64,000 nucleotides of DNA. It comes from an uncultured Shimia sp. (GTDB taxonomy: Bacteria > Pseudomonadota > Alphaproteobacteria > Rhodobacterales > Rhodobacteraceae). Under the pieces are notes generated by a model, which saw nothing but the letters and a program-made list of their open reading frames with translations, ran no database searches and was not told the DNA's origin. Location of the stretch: assembly GCF_947498095.1 (NCBI RefSeq), contig NZ_CANMJE010000001.1, positions 1-64,000 on the forward strand, read 5' to 3'. The stretch's first letter is position 1, and each line of letters begins with the position of its first letter. Below, piece after piece: positions 1-8,559 of the stretch. The translations under genes and the position numbers were made by a program.

Positions 1-33
1 AGCACGGCGACGAGCGGGGCTCAGAAGTTTCCC
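1..33 (-). CDS. IS3 transposase orfB, N-terminal fragment (partial)
   Basis: In the -1 frame relative to orfA, the codons from 33 down to 1 are open and read GKLLSPARRRA. The LSPxRRRA stretch is typical of the start of the DDE catalytic subunit of IS3 elements. The catalytic domain would lie beyond the window. In this group orfB is usually expressed as an OrfAB fusion by ribosomal frameshifting, and the slippery heptamer at 27-33 supports that. Only 11 codons are present. Confidence 0.55.
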
Positions 34-299
34 CGTGCGGCTTCCTTCAAGATGAGTTTGTCGAGCGTCAGGTCAGACACCGCACGCCTCAGCCGATCAT
101 TTTCTTTTTGGAGGCGTTTCAGTTCTTTCAGTTGATCTACACCCATTCCGCCGTATTGCTTGCGCCAGCGGTAATAGGTTTGTTCAACAACTCCAATCTG
201 TCGGATCGCATCCAGACGCGGCATTCCTTGCCCCGTCAGAACTTCAACCTGTCGTAACTTTGAGACAATCTCTTCCGGCTTCAGTCGCTTGTTTGCCAT
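21..299 (-). CDS. IS3-family transposase OrfA (DNA-binding subunit)
   Basis: A 92-residue helix-turn-helix protein starting MANKRLKPEEIVSKLRQ. It shows the Hin-like HTH (about residues 5-50, including the EQTYYRWRKQYGG recognition segment), then a leucine-zipper-like coiled coil (about 52-85, KELKRLQKENDRLRRAV), and ends KEAARGNF. This is the standard IS3 OrfA architecture; it binds the IS ends and dimerises. The ATG at 299 was preferred over an in-frame upstream start at 338 because homologues begin MxNKRxxPEE and the upstream codons lie in the terminal region of the IS. Confidence 0.88.
   Translation of the reverse strand: MANKRLKPEEIVSKLRQVEVLTGQGMPRLDAIRQIGVVEQTYYRWRKQYGGMGVDQLKELKRLQKENDRLRRAVSDLTLDKLILKEAARGNF
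27..33 (-). other. Candidate -1 programmed frameshift site GGGAAAC
   Basis: In the orfA frame the codons CGG-GGA-AAC form the heptamer G-GGA-AAC, a canonical X-XXY-YYZ slippery sequence. It lies one codon before the orfA stop. A -1 slip here enters the open orfB frame. The mechanism is known for IS3 elements; use of this exact site is inferred. Confidence 0.6.
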
Positions 300-355
300 T
301 CTTAGTCCTCCGTTTCCTAACCTTAACGGTGGACCCATTCAGATGGGGAGGCTCA

Positions 356-1690
356 TTAATGCAAATAGTGCAAACATTGGACGTTTCCTATCCCCCCTCA
401 GCAACACTTGCAGAGTTTTGGGGCAAAAGTTTGCGGGAAGACCGGTGTGAATTGAACGCTGCGACAGGCAAAGCGAGCAATGTCGAGCCTACGAAAAAGC
501 GTAATTGGTGTCCTAGTTTGGCACCCCAATCGTAAATCCGTGCTAGCCCTCAGGTTCCGGTGTGCTCCACATAATTTTCGAGACATACCCTGAAACGGAA
601 TGACTGCGTGCGCTTCGTAGCGACTCAGCGATGAACCAGAAGTTTCGAAATCCCCATCTCCCCAAAACTTAACTCCTGAACTTAAAACTCGGAATGGAAA
701 GTTGAAAGAGTAAGTTACAGGTGCGTCATGGTTGCTCATCGATACGATGACCATGATTGGACTTTTAACAGCATGGCTAAACTGTACTCGACTAGTCGAA
801 GCGTTTCTCCCGACGAGGGTAATTGCTTCAGAATTGGTTGGAGCTTCCTGTACTTCAGGGTTCAGATATGGGCCACTGGAAGTTCAGTAATCAGTGCCAC
901 CATTAGTTTGGGAAAAATGTACTTTCCCGTCATTTTCGACTTTCACGACTTTCCCCCTTTGGCACGTGACGTAGTCTTACACTCGGCCGCTGGCTCCAAC
1001 ATGTGCAGTTTCCCAGCCCGCCCAAAAAGGACGTGTCTTGTTCGATCGGCGATGCAGACCGAAGTACACGAAACTGGCTAAATCCAGCCTCAAAGCTAAC
1101 CCACTTTTTGTGATTCAACGGTTGCCAAAGGATTGTTATTGGTTTGGTGTCAAGACGTTCGCCGTGCGCACCACCTGAGGAAAGCCCGACTTATATTTAT
1201 CTTAACTCTTTTGCGCGCATGTTTGGAGTGGGCTAAAACTCTACTTCCCAAATCTTCCGATCTCCGGTTTCGATCAGCTATCCTACAGGGACTTTAACAA
1301 GTGGAGGACTCAGAGCCGGAGTAGAAACTGAAGCCTTTTCGTACGCTGTTCGTCGTATATGCGATTGTTAGGGCTAATTGTAGCGCTCCAAATTTCAATC
1401 TTGGGAGACAAATTTCGGTCAGTAGAACTATTATTCTCTTCATTGCATGGAGTATTTCCCTTTCTTGCTCTAACAATTCGCGGTCGGCAACTGCAGAGCA
1501 TGTATGCAGTCCGTAGATTGCAGATATCTTAAAGTAGGTTGACCAAATGTCAGAATGTGTAGCGTTGATTTTGACTTCATGTTACGAAGCGATCATCGCC
1601 TCTTAAGAGGCTTCGACAATTGAGGACACAGCGCCAGCTCCAGCATCGATTGGAACGGTATATGCAGTTCTTCCTCCCCAAGTTGTCGAG
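356..1690. other. Intergenic / degraded stretch without recognisable gene
   Basis: About 1.3 kb between the IS element and the integrase remnant. Short open frames exist on both strands (for example 728-1081 plus and 398-754 minus), but their translations look random: rich in Cys, Ser and Arg, with no domain motif and no convincing ribosome binding site. Base composition is more AT-rich than in the core genes to the right. I read this as decayed accessory DNA. No RNA gene was recognised. Confidence 0.5.
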
Positions 1691-2566
1691 TAGATTAGAG
1701 CCCGCTTCGACCGCACGGCTTGCGGAGGTGCTCACTTCGAAACTCGTTGACGGTATCTATGCGCGATTTCATTTTCTCAGCAGCAATAGTCCAAACGCCG
1801 CCCAAGACTTGTTCCAGTCAACAGAATCGGATCGGTTTGGAGCGGAGGCCGTTAAAATCAACAAGCACAGCGCAAGTTACGTGATCGTTCCTTCGTTCAG
1901 GCTTTGATTGAAGGCGGTACCTCTCTCCACAGCGACACTGGAATGTGCTGGATCTGGTGACGAGACTTTCTTAGCAATGCCTTCGCCTATTGAGCTGCCT
2001 GCAGATCCACATCCATGGCCGCAGCATGCTTCCGAACAATAACCAACGGGTTCATGACTTTGTGTAGTGGATCGGCGTTCGTATGCCAAATCGGTGCCGA
2101 GTTGTCAGCAATGGCTCTTTGGTCGATATCCTTGAAAGGCACCTTCCCGGCTTAGGCAAAACAAGCTGCTCAAGAGAAGAAAACCAGCGTCCGACTGACT
2201 ATTACCTTTCAATTAGGCCTTGCCCGCTCCGAATGCTTCTTCGGGAATCGTTCACAATGTGTGGTTTGATTTCCACTCTTCTCGTCGGAGGCGTTCCCAT
2301 TCTTTGATAGGTGCTCGGCCCTACCGTGCCAGCGCTTGCCATTGGATTGCTTCCTCACGGGCCACTTTGAGAGATACACCACGCTTTACGATTGGATCAT
2401 GTCCACCAAAGCCCTTCTCGCGTCTACGTCCACAAACCGATACTCGGAGTACCCACTGCGTTCCGCCATCATCACGATTGAGGAGCCATAAACCGCCACC
2501 ATCTGAATACTTTCCAAAAGCAGAATTCTTGATTGTGGCATGGGTACGCTTGTCCAATGTATTCAA
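1690..2566 (-). pseudogene. Tyrosine recombinase (P4-type integrase), heavily decayed
   Basis: Starts intact at 2566 (MNTLDKRTHATIKNSAFGKY, then SDGGGLWLLNRDDGGTQWVL), the arm-binding DUF4102 N-terminus of P4-like integrases. It hits TAG at 2321. Reading on in shifted frames recovers PIKEWERLRREEWKSNHTL (stop at 2252-2254), FKDIDQRAIADNSAPIWHTN, VIVRKHAAAMDVDLQ, HIPVSLWREVPPSIKA, LALCLLILT, LRSKPIRF and VWTIAAEKMKSRIDTVNEFR. These follow the integrase core in order as far as the first catalytic Arg region. The His-x-x-Arg and Tyr motifs were not found. Several frameshifts and at least three internal stops make it non-functional, so an integrated element once sat here. The left boundary is approximate. 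Confidence 0.8.
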
Positions 2567-2940
2567 TTCTTATTCCCCAGTTATCTACCCTCAATATATG
2601 ATATCAGACAAGACATATTGAAACAGATTGAAAAGGGAATATCCTTAAAAATTGCGCATTTTTCAAAAAATACGACACAGCCTGAGACTACCTGATATAG
2701 TAGTTCAATGCTGTGCTGATAGCACAATCTTACCCTCAAATTACCCACAATGAAACGCGCTACAAACAGCGCAAATTGTCTGTTTGTTTGCCCTTAATCT
2801 CCCCTGTCTAGTCATTCCCTGGTCTTAATTTCGCCTCACTGCCCCGCGATCATCATCTGAAATCGGGCCATTCGGTCCAGTGAATTCGGGTCTAGGCAAG
2901 AACATCCGCAACAGGAAATGCGAAAAAAGTAGGTGGGAAC
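2567..2940. other. AT-rich intergenic region, no gene seen
   Basis: 374 bp between the integrase remnant and the glycosyltransferase operon. It is AT-rich with runs of A and T (around 2645-2670). No tRNA or obvious attachment site is visible. The promoter of the downstream gtr operon should lie here, and the sequence just before the 2941 start (aagtaggtgggaac) gives a usable ribosome binding site. Confidence 0.5.
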
Positions 2941-3951
2941 ATGAACGCAACGACAAAATACAGTCTGGTCATTCCATTCATGAATGAAGAAGAGGTTCTG
3001 CCTCTGTTGATGGACCGTCTGGACGGCTTTATGGCCGATCTTGATGGCGCCGCCGAAGTGGTCTTTATTGATGACGGCAGCCGCGACAACAGCGCCGCAC
3101 TTGTTGCGGAACGCGCCCGTCAGGACGGACGTTTCAAGATAATCCGTCTGTCGCGCAATTTCGGCCACCAGATCGCCGTGACCGCAGGCCTGAACGAAGC
3201 CTCGGGTGATGCGGTGATTATCATGGATGCTGACCTGCAGGATCCGCCAGAAGTGGCGCATGATCTGATTGCCAAGTGGCAAGAAGGCTATGAAATCGTC
3301 CACGCCCAGCGCCGCCGCCGCGATGGCGAGACCATGTTTAAGAAAATGTCGGCGAACCTCTACTATCGCATGCTGGCCAAACTCTCGTCGGTTGATATTC
3401 CGCGCGATGTTGGCGACTTCCGCCTTGTGGACGCCCGCGTGGTTCGGGCCATTCGCGCCATGCCCGAGCGCGACCGCTTTCTGCGTGGCATGTTCGCCTG
3501 GGTAGGATTCCGCCAATGCCTGGTTCAATTCGATCGTCCAGAGCGTCAGGCAGGGGAAACCAAGTATCCCCTGAAAAAGATGCTGCGCCTGGCGATGGAT
3601 GGTGTCATCAGCTTTTCAGATGCCCCGCTGCGCATGGCCTTATGGCTGGGGGCATTGGTGTCGCTTGGCGCGATGCTCTATGGCGCCTACATTTTCTCGC
3701 TCGCGCTGTTCACAGACCGTCTCGTGGATGGCTGGGCCTCGACCATCGTGATCTTGTCTTTCCTGTCGGGCATGAACCTACTGATTTCTGGCGTGATTGG
3801 GCTGTTCGTCGGCCGCATTTATACCGAGGCCAAACAGCGGCCTTTGTACTTTGTGTCAGAAAGCATCGGCCTGACGGATGTTGTACGTTTGCCTGACCAG
3901 CGTCCCGAAACTCGTCACGTGTTTCGCACGCCCTATCAAGCACACGGCTAA
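2941..3951 (+). CDS. Glycosyltransferase family 2, GtrB/DPM1-like
   Basis: 336-residue membrane-anchored GT2 enzyme that probably moves a sugar from a nucleotide donor to polyprenyl phosphate on the cytoplasmic face. Visible features: N-terminal GT-A domain starting YSLVIPFMNEEE (7-18), VVFIDDGSRDNS (40-51), the metal/donor motif MDADLQDPPE (95-104), and two C-terminal membrane segments (about 225-250 and 265-290), as in GtrB, ArnC and bacterial DPM1-like proteins. It leads a three-gene operon with a GtrA flippase and a GT-C transferase. That is the standard arrangement for adding a side sugar to a surface polysaccharide. The sugar is unknown. Confidence 0.88.
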   Translation: MNATTKYSLVIPFMNEEEVLPLLMDRLDGFMADLDGAAEVVFIDDGSRDNSAALVAERARQDGRFKIIRLSRNFGHQIAVTAGLNEASGDAVIIMDADLQDPPEVAHDLIAKWQEGYEIVHAQRRRRDGETMFKKMSANLYYRMLAKLSSVDIPRDVGDFRLVDARVVRAIRAMPERDRFLRGMFAWVGFRQCLVQFDRPERQAGETKYPLKKMLRLAMDGVISFSDAPLRMALWLGALVSLGAMLYGAYIFSLALFTDRLVDGWASTIVILSFLSGMNLLISGVIGLFVGRIYTEAKQRPLYFVSESIGLTDVVRLPDQRPETRHVFRTPYQAHG

Positions 3952-3993
3952 GTTGCTACCTTAGGTTCAATCATAACAAACGGACGGTTCATC

Positions 3994-4371
3994 ATGAGCA
4001 GTTTCGCACCTTTCGGACAAATCATACGCTTTGCCGGCGTCGGTGTTACGTGTTCGGTGATGTATTTCGTGCTGGCAACTGGCTTGAACAGCTTGCTTGG
4101 GCTGGACACAATCAGCGCCTCATTTCTAGCCTATTTGCTGTCGGCAATCTTTGGTTACACGGCACATCGCCGCGTGACCTTTGTGAGCGACGGCGCTGTG
4201 CACCAAGAGGTCACACGCTTCTTTGCCGCCACCGGCGTTGGAGTCACAATTTCGCTGATTGTACCGATGATGCTGCACAACCACACGCCTGTGTTGTCTT
4301 TCTTTATGGTGTTTCTGATCGTGCCCGCGTGCTCATTCGTGATGATGAAGTTCTTCGTATTCCGCACATGA
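3994..4371 (+). CDS. GtrA-family membrane protein (putative polyprenyl-sugar flippase)
   Basis: 125 residues with four hydrophobic helices and few charges, matching GtrA/DPMS-associated proteins. It contains a central AHRRVTFVSD segment similar to the ...RxxTF... signature between helices 2 and 3 of the family. GtrA is thought to flip undecaprenyl-linked sugar across the inner membrane. It lies 42 bp after the GtrB-like gene, and its stop overlaps the next start (ATGA at 4368-4371), implying translational coupling. Confidence 0.82.
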   Translation: MSSFAPFGQIIRFAGVGVTCSVMYFVLATGLNSLLGLDTISASFLAYLLSAIFGYTAHRRVTFVSDGAVHQEVTRFFAATGVGVTISLIVPMMLHNHTPVLSFFMVFLIVPACSFVMMKFFVFRT

Positions 4372-5834
4372 CAAAAGATCTGATTGCACCGCTGGCAATC
4401 CTTGTTGCCGGGGCCATCATGCTGAGCGGCACGATGCTGAACCACGACACCAGTTGGTACTTGATTTCGACCGGATGGTGGCTCGACGGGCTGCCGATCT
4501 ATGAAGAGATCCTTGAACTGAACCCACCCTGGTCGTTCTATCTGGCGGCTCCGCCGGTTTGGGCCGCAAAAACGCTCGGCATCTCGGCAACCACAAGTTT
4601 TCAGATTTACACGTTGGCCTTGATCGTTGCGTCGATCTGGATGGCAGGTCATATTCTGCGCGGTGATGCCAGCATTCCCGATCTGACGCGCCGCATTTGG
4701 CTGGCTGCAGCCGCCGCCGCTCTGGTCTGGGTTCCAATGAAAGACTTCGCTGAACGCGAGCATCTTTTTGCAATTTTCTATTTGCCCTTTGTCGCCATGT
4801 CGATGAGCAGCACCCAGCGCACCCGCCGCCAGCGTGGCTGGATCAGCCTCTGGGCGACATTGGGTGTTGCGCTGAAACACTATTTTGTTTTGATGCCGCT
4901 CTTGCTGTTGATCTACCGCCTGATCGCTGAACGCAGTTGGCGTCCGATCCTGCGCATCGAAACCTTGCTGCCAGCAGCCTTGCTGATCGGCTATGTCGGC
5001 GCATCCTGGGTTGTGCACCCGGCCTATTTCGACAAGATCATTCCGCTGACACTCGCGGTCTATGGCACTTCGAGCCTGCCGATTGACATCCTCTTGGGCA
5101 AGGCTGCCCCGGTGCTGTTCTTGTTCCTCTGGCCTCTGATCATGGCCGGACTGGTCCATCCTGATCGCCGTGCAGCGCTGGTGGCGGTGCTGACCGCCCT
5201 TGGCGGGATTCTTGTGTTTTTCATCCAGGCCAAGGGGTGGAGCTATCACCGTGTCCCTGCAGACGTTTACACCGTTCTGGCGCTGGTCTGGGTTGGCACT
5301 TCTTTGGCGCGGACGCGACAACACTGGATGCCCGCCGCCCTTGCGGTACTGGGATCTCTGTCGATTTTGGTGCCAGCAATCGCAAGCGGGCCTTACGACA
5401 TCAGCTTTGCCCAAAAGGTCGAACGCCACTTTGCTTGTGCGCCTGGAGAACGAAGCTTTCAGGCCTTTAGCTCGGTGGTTTCCTCGGGCTATCCGTTGGC
5501 CAACTATGCGCAGGCAACGCCGTCGAACCGCGCGCCGACCCTTTGGTTAATACCAGGGGCGACATACAATCTCAGCCAGGCCACCGACGACGCTCGCTCT
5601 AAGTATGAAGAGATTTTGGCCTATGCAAAAGACACAGTTCTGGCCGATTTTTTCCGGGCCCGGCCGCAACTGGTGTTGGTCGACGTAAGCAAGGAAAAAT
5701 TCTATTTCGGCGACATTGACTTCGACTACATCGACTTTTTCAGCGAGGATGACGCTTTTCTTGAGGCTTGGCGCGACTATCAACAGGTCGGGCAGGTCGG
5801 CGACTTTGAAATCTACCACCGCCCGGGCTGCTAA
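4368..5834 (+). CDS. GT-C type membrane glycosyltransferase
   Basis: 488-residue polytopic protein starting MTKDLIAPLAILVAG. The first periplasmic loop carries NHDTSWYLISTGWWLDG then YEEILELNPPW. This fits the Asp general base and D-G-xP-Y...NPP signature of GT-C enzymes (PMT/ArnT-like), followed by about nine more membrane spans and a soluble C-terminus. The open frame extends upstream to 4050, but the ATG at 4368 overlaps the gtrA stop and makes a natural coupled start. By position it takes the place of the serotype-specific gtr(type) gene, so it probably transfers the flipped sugar to a glycan outside. Acceptor unknown. Confidence 0.75.
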   Translation: MTKDLIAPLAILVAGAIMLSGTMLNHDTSWYLISTGWWLDGLPIYEEILELNPPWSFYLAAPPVWAAKTLGISATTSFQIYTLALIVASIWMAGHILRGDASIPDLTRRIWLAAAAAALVWVPMKDFAEREHLFAIFYLPFVAMSMSSTQRTRRQRGWISLWATLGVALKHYFVLMPLLLLIYRLIAERSWRPILRIETLLPAALLIGYVGASWVVHPAYFDKIIPLTLAVYGTSSLPIDILLGKAAPVLFLFLWPLIMAGLVHPDRRAALVAVLTALGGILVFFIQAKGWSYHRVPADVYTVLALVWVGTSLARTRQHWMPAALAVLGSLSILVPAIASGPYDISFAQKVERHFACAPGERSFQAFSSVVSSGYPLANYAQATPSNRAPTLWLIPGATYNLSQATDDARSKYEEILAYAKDTVLADFFRARPQLVLVDVSKEKFYFGDIDFDYIDFFSEDDAFLEAWRDYQQVGQVGDFEIYHRPGC

Positions 5835-5840
5835 GTCGGG

Positions 5841-6671
5841 TCAGAACAGCGCCGGACGCATCGTGTCCGCTGGCGTAACCTCGAGCCGTCTCAGCACCGT
5901 CGCGGCAATCCCGAGCTGGCTGAGTTCCTTGCCGTCTTCCGGCAAGCTCTCGGCCTCACCGAAGTAATAGAACGGCACCTCGCGCATGATCTTTTCCATG
6001 CCGCCGTGATGTTTTTCAGCGTTCATCCCATGATCTGCGGTCACAATCACCTCATACCCCAGATCGCGCCACGTGGGGATCGCACGGGACAAGGCGTTGT
6101 CGATCATCCAGACCTGCCAACGATATTCGGCGCTGTCTCCGCCAAAGGTATGACCCAATGTGTCGGCGGCACAGCTGTGCAACAAAAGATAGTCGGGCTG
6201 ATGCGTCTCGGCCAGAATGGTCACCTGCGCACAGAGGTCGATCTCAGCTGGCGCCATCGCATTGACCGGGCCATAGCCCTCCATCGAATAAAACCGGGCG
6301 TGTTGAATATCCGTGTCCGGGTCACTGTGTTCGACCGATCGCAACCGATCCCACGGACGGTCGACATAAAGCTTGTGAAAGTACTCTTGCGCCACGGCCG
6401 CCGTGGTCTTTCCGGCCGCGCGGGCCACCGAAAAGATGTTGGCGCTGGTCGATGCGCGCATGCCTTCGTTCGACACGATGCCATGCTCATGCGGCCACAG
6501 GCCGGTATGGATGCTTTCGTACATCGGCCCCGACAGGCTGGGGGTCGCGGTGATCATTTTCCAACGACGGGCCTGCCCCAGTTCGACGGCCCCTTCCAGA
6601 TATCCGCATTGCGACGTGGCCGCGTCATATCCGCTGCCGTCCATGATAACGAGAATGACTTTTTTGTTCAT
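5841..6671 (-). CDS. Alkaline-phosphatase superfamily phosphodiesterase/nucleotide pyrophosphatase-like
   Basis: 276 residues. It begins with VILVIMDGSGYD (first metal Asp) and has ATPSLSGPMYESIHTG at the nucleophile position, then LWPHEHGIVSN, which is very like the TGLYPxxHGI segment of type I phosphodiesterases. A central LLLHSCAADTLGHTFG and a late TADHGM supply the other metal ligands. The nucleophile position appears to be Ser rather than Thr. No signal peptide is seen, so it is likely cytoplasmic. It shares strand and orientation with the CDP-alcohol phosphotransferase upstream and may act on a phosphodiester or phosphonate metabolite. Substrate unknown. It ends 6 bp from the convergent glycosyltransferase. 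Confidence 0.78.
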   Translation of the reverse strand: MNKKVILVIMDGSGYDAATSQCGYLEGAVELGQARRWKMITATPSLSGPMYESIHTGLWPHEHGIVSNEGMRASTSANIFSVARAAGKTTAAVAQEYFHKLYVDRPWDRLRSVEHSDPDTDIQHARFYSMEGYGPVNAMAPAEIDLCAQVTILAETHQPDYLLLHSCAADTLGHTFGGDSAEYRWQVWMIDNALSRAIPTWRDLGYEVIVTADHGMNAEKHHGGMEKIMREVPFYYFGEAESLPEDGKELSQLGIAATVLRRLEVTPADTMRPALF

Positions 6672-6790
6672 AACCCTGCCCTGATTAAGCTGTTGTCTGA
6701 AGATGCCGGATCACGAACGCGTAAATCTGGCCCAGACGCGGCGTGCAAATGTCGCGTTTGACAAACTCATGACGGTGACCAATCCGCGCG

Positions 6791-7489
6791 CTAAAGGTCT
6801 CGGTAAGGGGAATGGCGCATGGGTACAAAGGCGTCGACGATATCCATCACGGAATACACGAGCAGTGCCACAATCACCCAGCTGGTATATGACCCCGCCA
6901 AGACGCCAAAAGGGATCAAGCCAGACAGCCCCGAGACAAAGGCACCGGGCAGATCAGACATTCTGAAAGGACCGGGCGGGCCTTCGCCAATGCGCTTTTT
7001 GATCTGCTCTCGTACCAGACGCGCAAGCAAGCGACCCGCGACAGCAACCACGCCCATCAGCGCCCAGAACGTTCCGGTTTCAAGATACCTGTCGGCAATC
7101 AACCCAACCGACGCATAGATACAGATATAGTGGAACATACCGACGAGGTAATCCATATCGGCCCCAAACACGGAAGACCGCCCAGTGGCGCGGGCCAATG
7201 TCCCGTCTGCGCAATCCAGAATTTGAAACAGCGCGCCCAGAATGACAACGGACCAAACCGCCAAGGTCAATGGGAGCCAAACCGCAAGTGCAGGCATAAT
7301 GAGTGACAAGACAAATCCCAGCCCTGTAACCATCAACGGTGTCCAACCAAGCCGCAGGAATACCCACACAAACAGCTGGCTTGGTACGCGGAACAGAAAC
7401 GCAATAGCCCATTCACCCCGCCATTCCTCAAGCACGTGCTGATCTTTGAGGTCTTTTACGATTTCCCGAAGCGAAAGCTGGATCGCCAT
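6791..7489 (-). CDS. CDP-alcohol phosphatidyltransferase family protein, atypical motif
   Basis: 232-residue integral membrane protein with the CDP-alcohol phosphotransferase signature ILDCADGTLARATGRSSVFG (Asp92, Asp95, Gly96, Ala99, Arg100, Gly109), then Asp113. The family motif is D-x2-D-G-x2-A-R-x8-G-x3-D-x3-D. The last Asp, the proposed catalytic base, would be residue 117, but Gly is read there. About six membrane helices surround the motif. Normally these enzymes join CDP-diacylglycerol or another CDP-alcohol to an alcohol acceptor. With the final Asp missing it may be inactive or act differently. The phosphodiesterase-like gene lies downstream on the same strand. Confidence 0.8.
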   Translation of the reverse strand: MAIQLSLREIVKDLKDQHVLEEWRGEWAIAFLFRVPSQLFVWVFLRLGWTPLMVTGLGFVLSLIMPALAVWLPLTLAVWSVVILGALFQILDCADGTLARATGRSSVFGADMDYLVGMFHYICIYASVGLIADRYLETGTFWALMGVVAVAGRLLARLVREQIKKRIGEGPPGPFRMSDLPGAFVSGLSGLIPFGVLAGSYTSWVIVALLVYSVMDIVDAFVPMRHSPYRDL

Positions 7490-7662
7490 CTGTCTGTCCT
7501 GTCGTTATACCGCTTGCTTAGCACAGGATCGGGCGATGTCACGAGGACAAGTTCGTGGCGAACCAGAGCATTGCCTAACCTCGGCAACAGACGTTTTCCC
7601 TTGCAGCCAATGATGCGGGACGCGATGCTGGTCCGAACGTCAAATGACATGAGAAATGCCTG

Positions 7663-8559
7663 ATGCAACCTTCGCTGTTTTCAGACCTGAAAGATCTGCG
7701 CGACAGCGAAACCGGCACCATAACACCGTTTAAAACCCAGCTCATCAAATGGGTTGGCAACAAGCAGCGTTATGCAGATCAGATCATTTCGCATTTCCCG
7801 CGCACTTATGGCACTTATTTTGAACCGTTCCTGGGATCCGCCGGCGTGCTGGCAAACCTTGCACCTGCGCGGGCCGTGGCCTCGGACGTTTTCCGTCCGT
7901 TGATGGACATCTGGCAATGTCTGGCCGACACCCCGGACGAACTAAAAGACTGGTACGCAACACGCTGGGAGTGGGTTCAAAAAGGCGACCCACTAGAGCG
8001 CTACGAGCAGATCAAAGCCACCTACAACGCCAATCCAAATGGCGCCGACCTCTTGTATCTGAGCCGTGCTTGCTATGGCGGGGTTGTGCGGTTTCGCAAA
8101 AAAGACGGCCTGATGTCGACTCCAATGGGCAGCCACCCTGTCATCAAGCCCGAGAAATTCGCGCGGCGGGTCGAAATGTGGAAGCCCCGCGTCGCGGGCA
8201 CCCGGTTTGAATGCCTCGACTATCTTCAGGCATTTGATCAGGCTCAGGCCGGTGATCTGGTTTATTGCGACCCGCCTTATGCCCATTCTCAAAGCATTCT
8301 CTATGGCGCTCAGCGCTTCCGGTTAGAGCATCTGATGCAGGCCATAGCCGAGGCCAAAAACCGCGGTGTCTATGTCGCACTTAGCATTGACGGCACAAAA
8401 AAGTCAGGGAACACCTATTGCGACATTCCTTACCCGAAAAATCTTTTCGAAAGTGAGCATTTCGTCAATATCGGACGGTCGATGCTGAAGCGGTTTCAGA
8501 TGGATGGTCAAACCCTCGAAACCGAGGTTGTACGCGACCGTTTGATGCTGACGTATTAG
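7663..8559 (+). CDS. D12-class (Dam-type) DNA adenine N6-methyltransferase, orphan
   Basis: 298 residues. It has the N-terminal QLIKWVGNKQRYADQI region, the SAM-binding FEPFLGSAG motif (53-61) and the catalytic DPPY motif (203-206, YCDPPYAHS), in the motif order of Dam/D12 methylases. It would methylate adenine in a short DNA site. No restriction endonuclease, specificity subunit or phage gene is next to it, so it is an orphan that may act in regulation, self-protection or as a prophage relic. It is divergent from the CDP-alcohol phosphotransferase, with 173 bp between starts. Confidence 0.85.
   Translation: MQPSLFSDLKDLRDSETGTITPFKTQLIKWVGNKQRYADQIISHFPRTYGTYFEPFLGSAGVLANLAPARAVASDVFRPLMDIWQCLADTPDELKDWYATRWEWVQKGDPLERYEQIKATYNANPNGADLLYLSRACYGGVVRFRKKDGLMSTPMGSHPVIKPEKFARRVEMWKPRVAGTRFECLDYLQAFDQAQAGDLVYCDPPYAHSQSILYGAQRFRLEHLMQAIAEAKNRGVYVALSIDGTKKSGNTYCDIPYPKNLFESEHFVNIGRSMLKRFQMDGQTLETEVVRDRLMLTY

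Larger units (their letters stand above)
1..355 (-). mobile_element. IS3-family insertion sequence, truncated by window edge
   Basis: The 5' end of an IS3-type element transcribed toward position 1. It carries orfA and the first codons of orfB; the rest lies outside the window. On the minus strand the probable terminal repeat begins TGAGCCTCCCCATCTGAATG at 355, with the TG end usual for IS3 elements. A candidate -1 frameshift heptamer sits at the orfA/orfB junction. The outer boundary at 355 is inferred because the other end and any target duplication cannot be seen. Confidence 0.8.

Noticed and set aside
728-1081. Possible 117-residue protein left of the integrase remnant
   Set aside because: No motif, no ribosome binding site, overlapping equally long antisense frames, and composition like non-coding DNA.
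2567-2940. tRNA or attachment site next to the integrase remnant
   Set aside because: P4-type integrases usually sit beside a tRNA gene, but no cloverleaf, T-loop motif or duplicated core could be found here.
4155-5429. 424-codon open frame on the minus strand
   Set aside because: It is antisense to the clear GtrA and GT-C genes, its product is rich in Gln, Arg and His without any motif, and it has no binding site.
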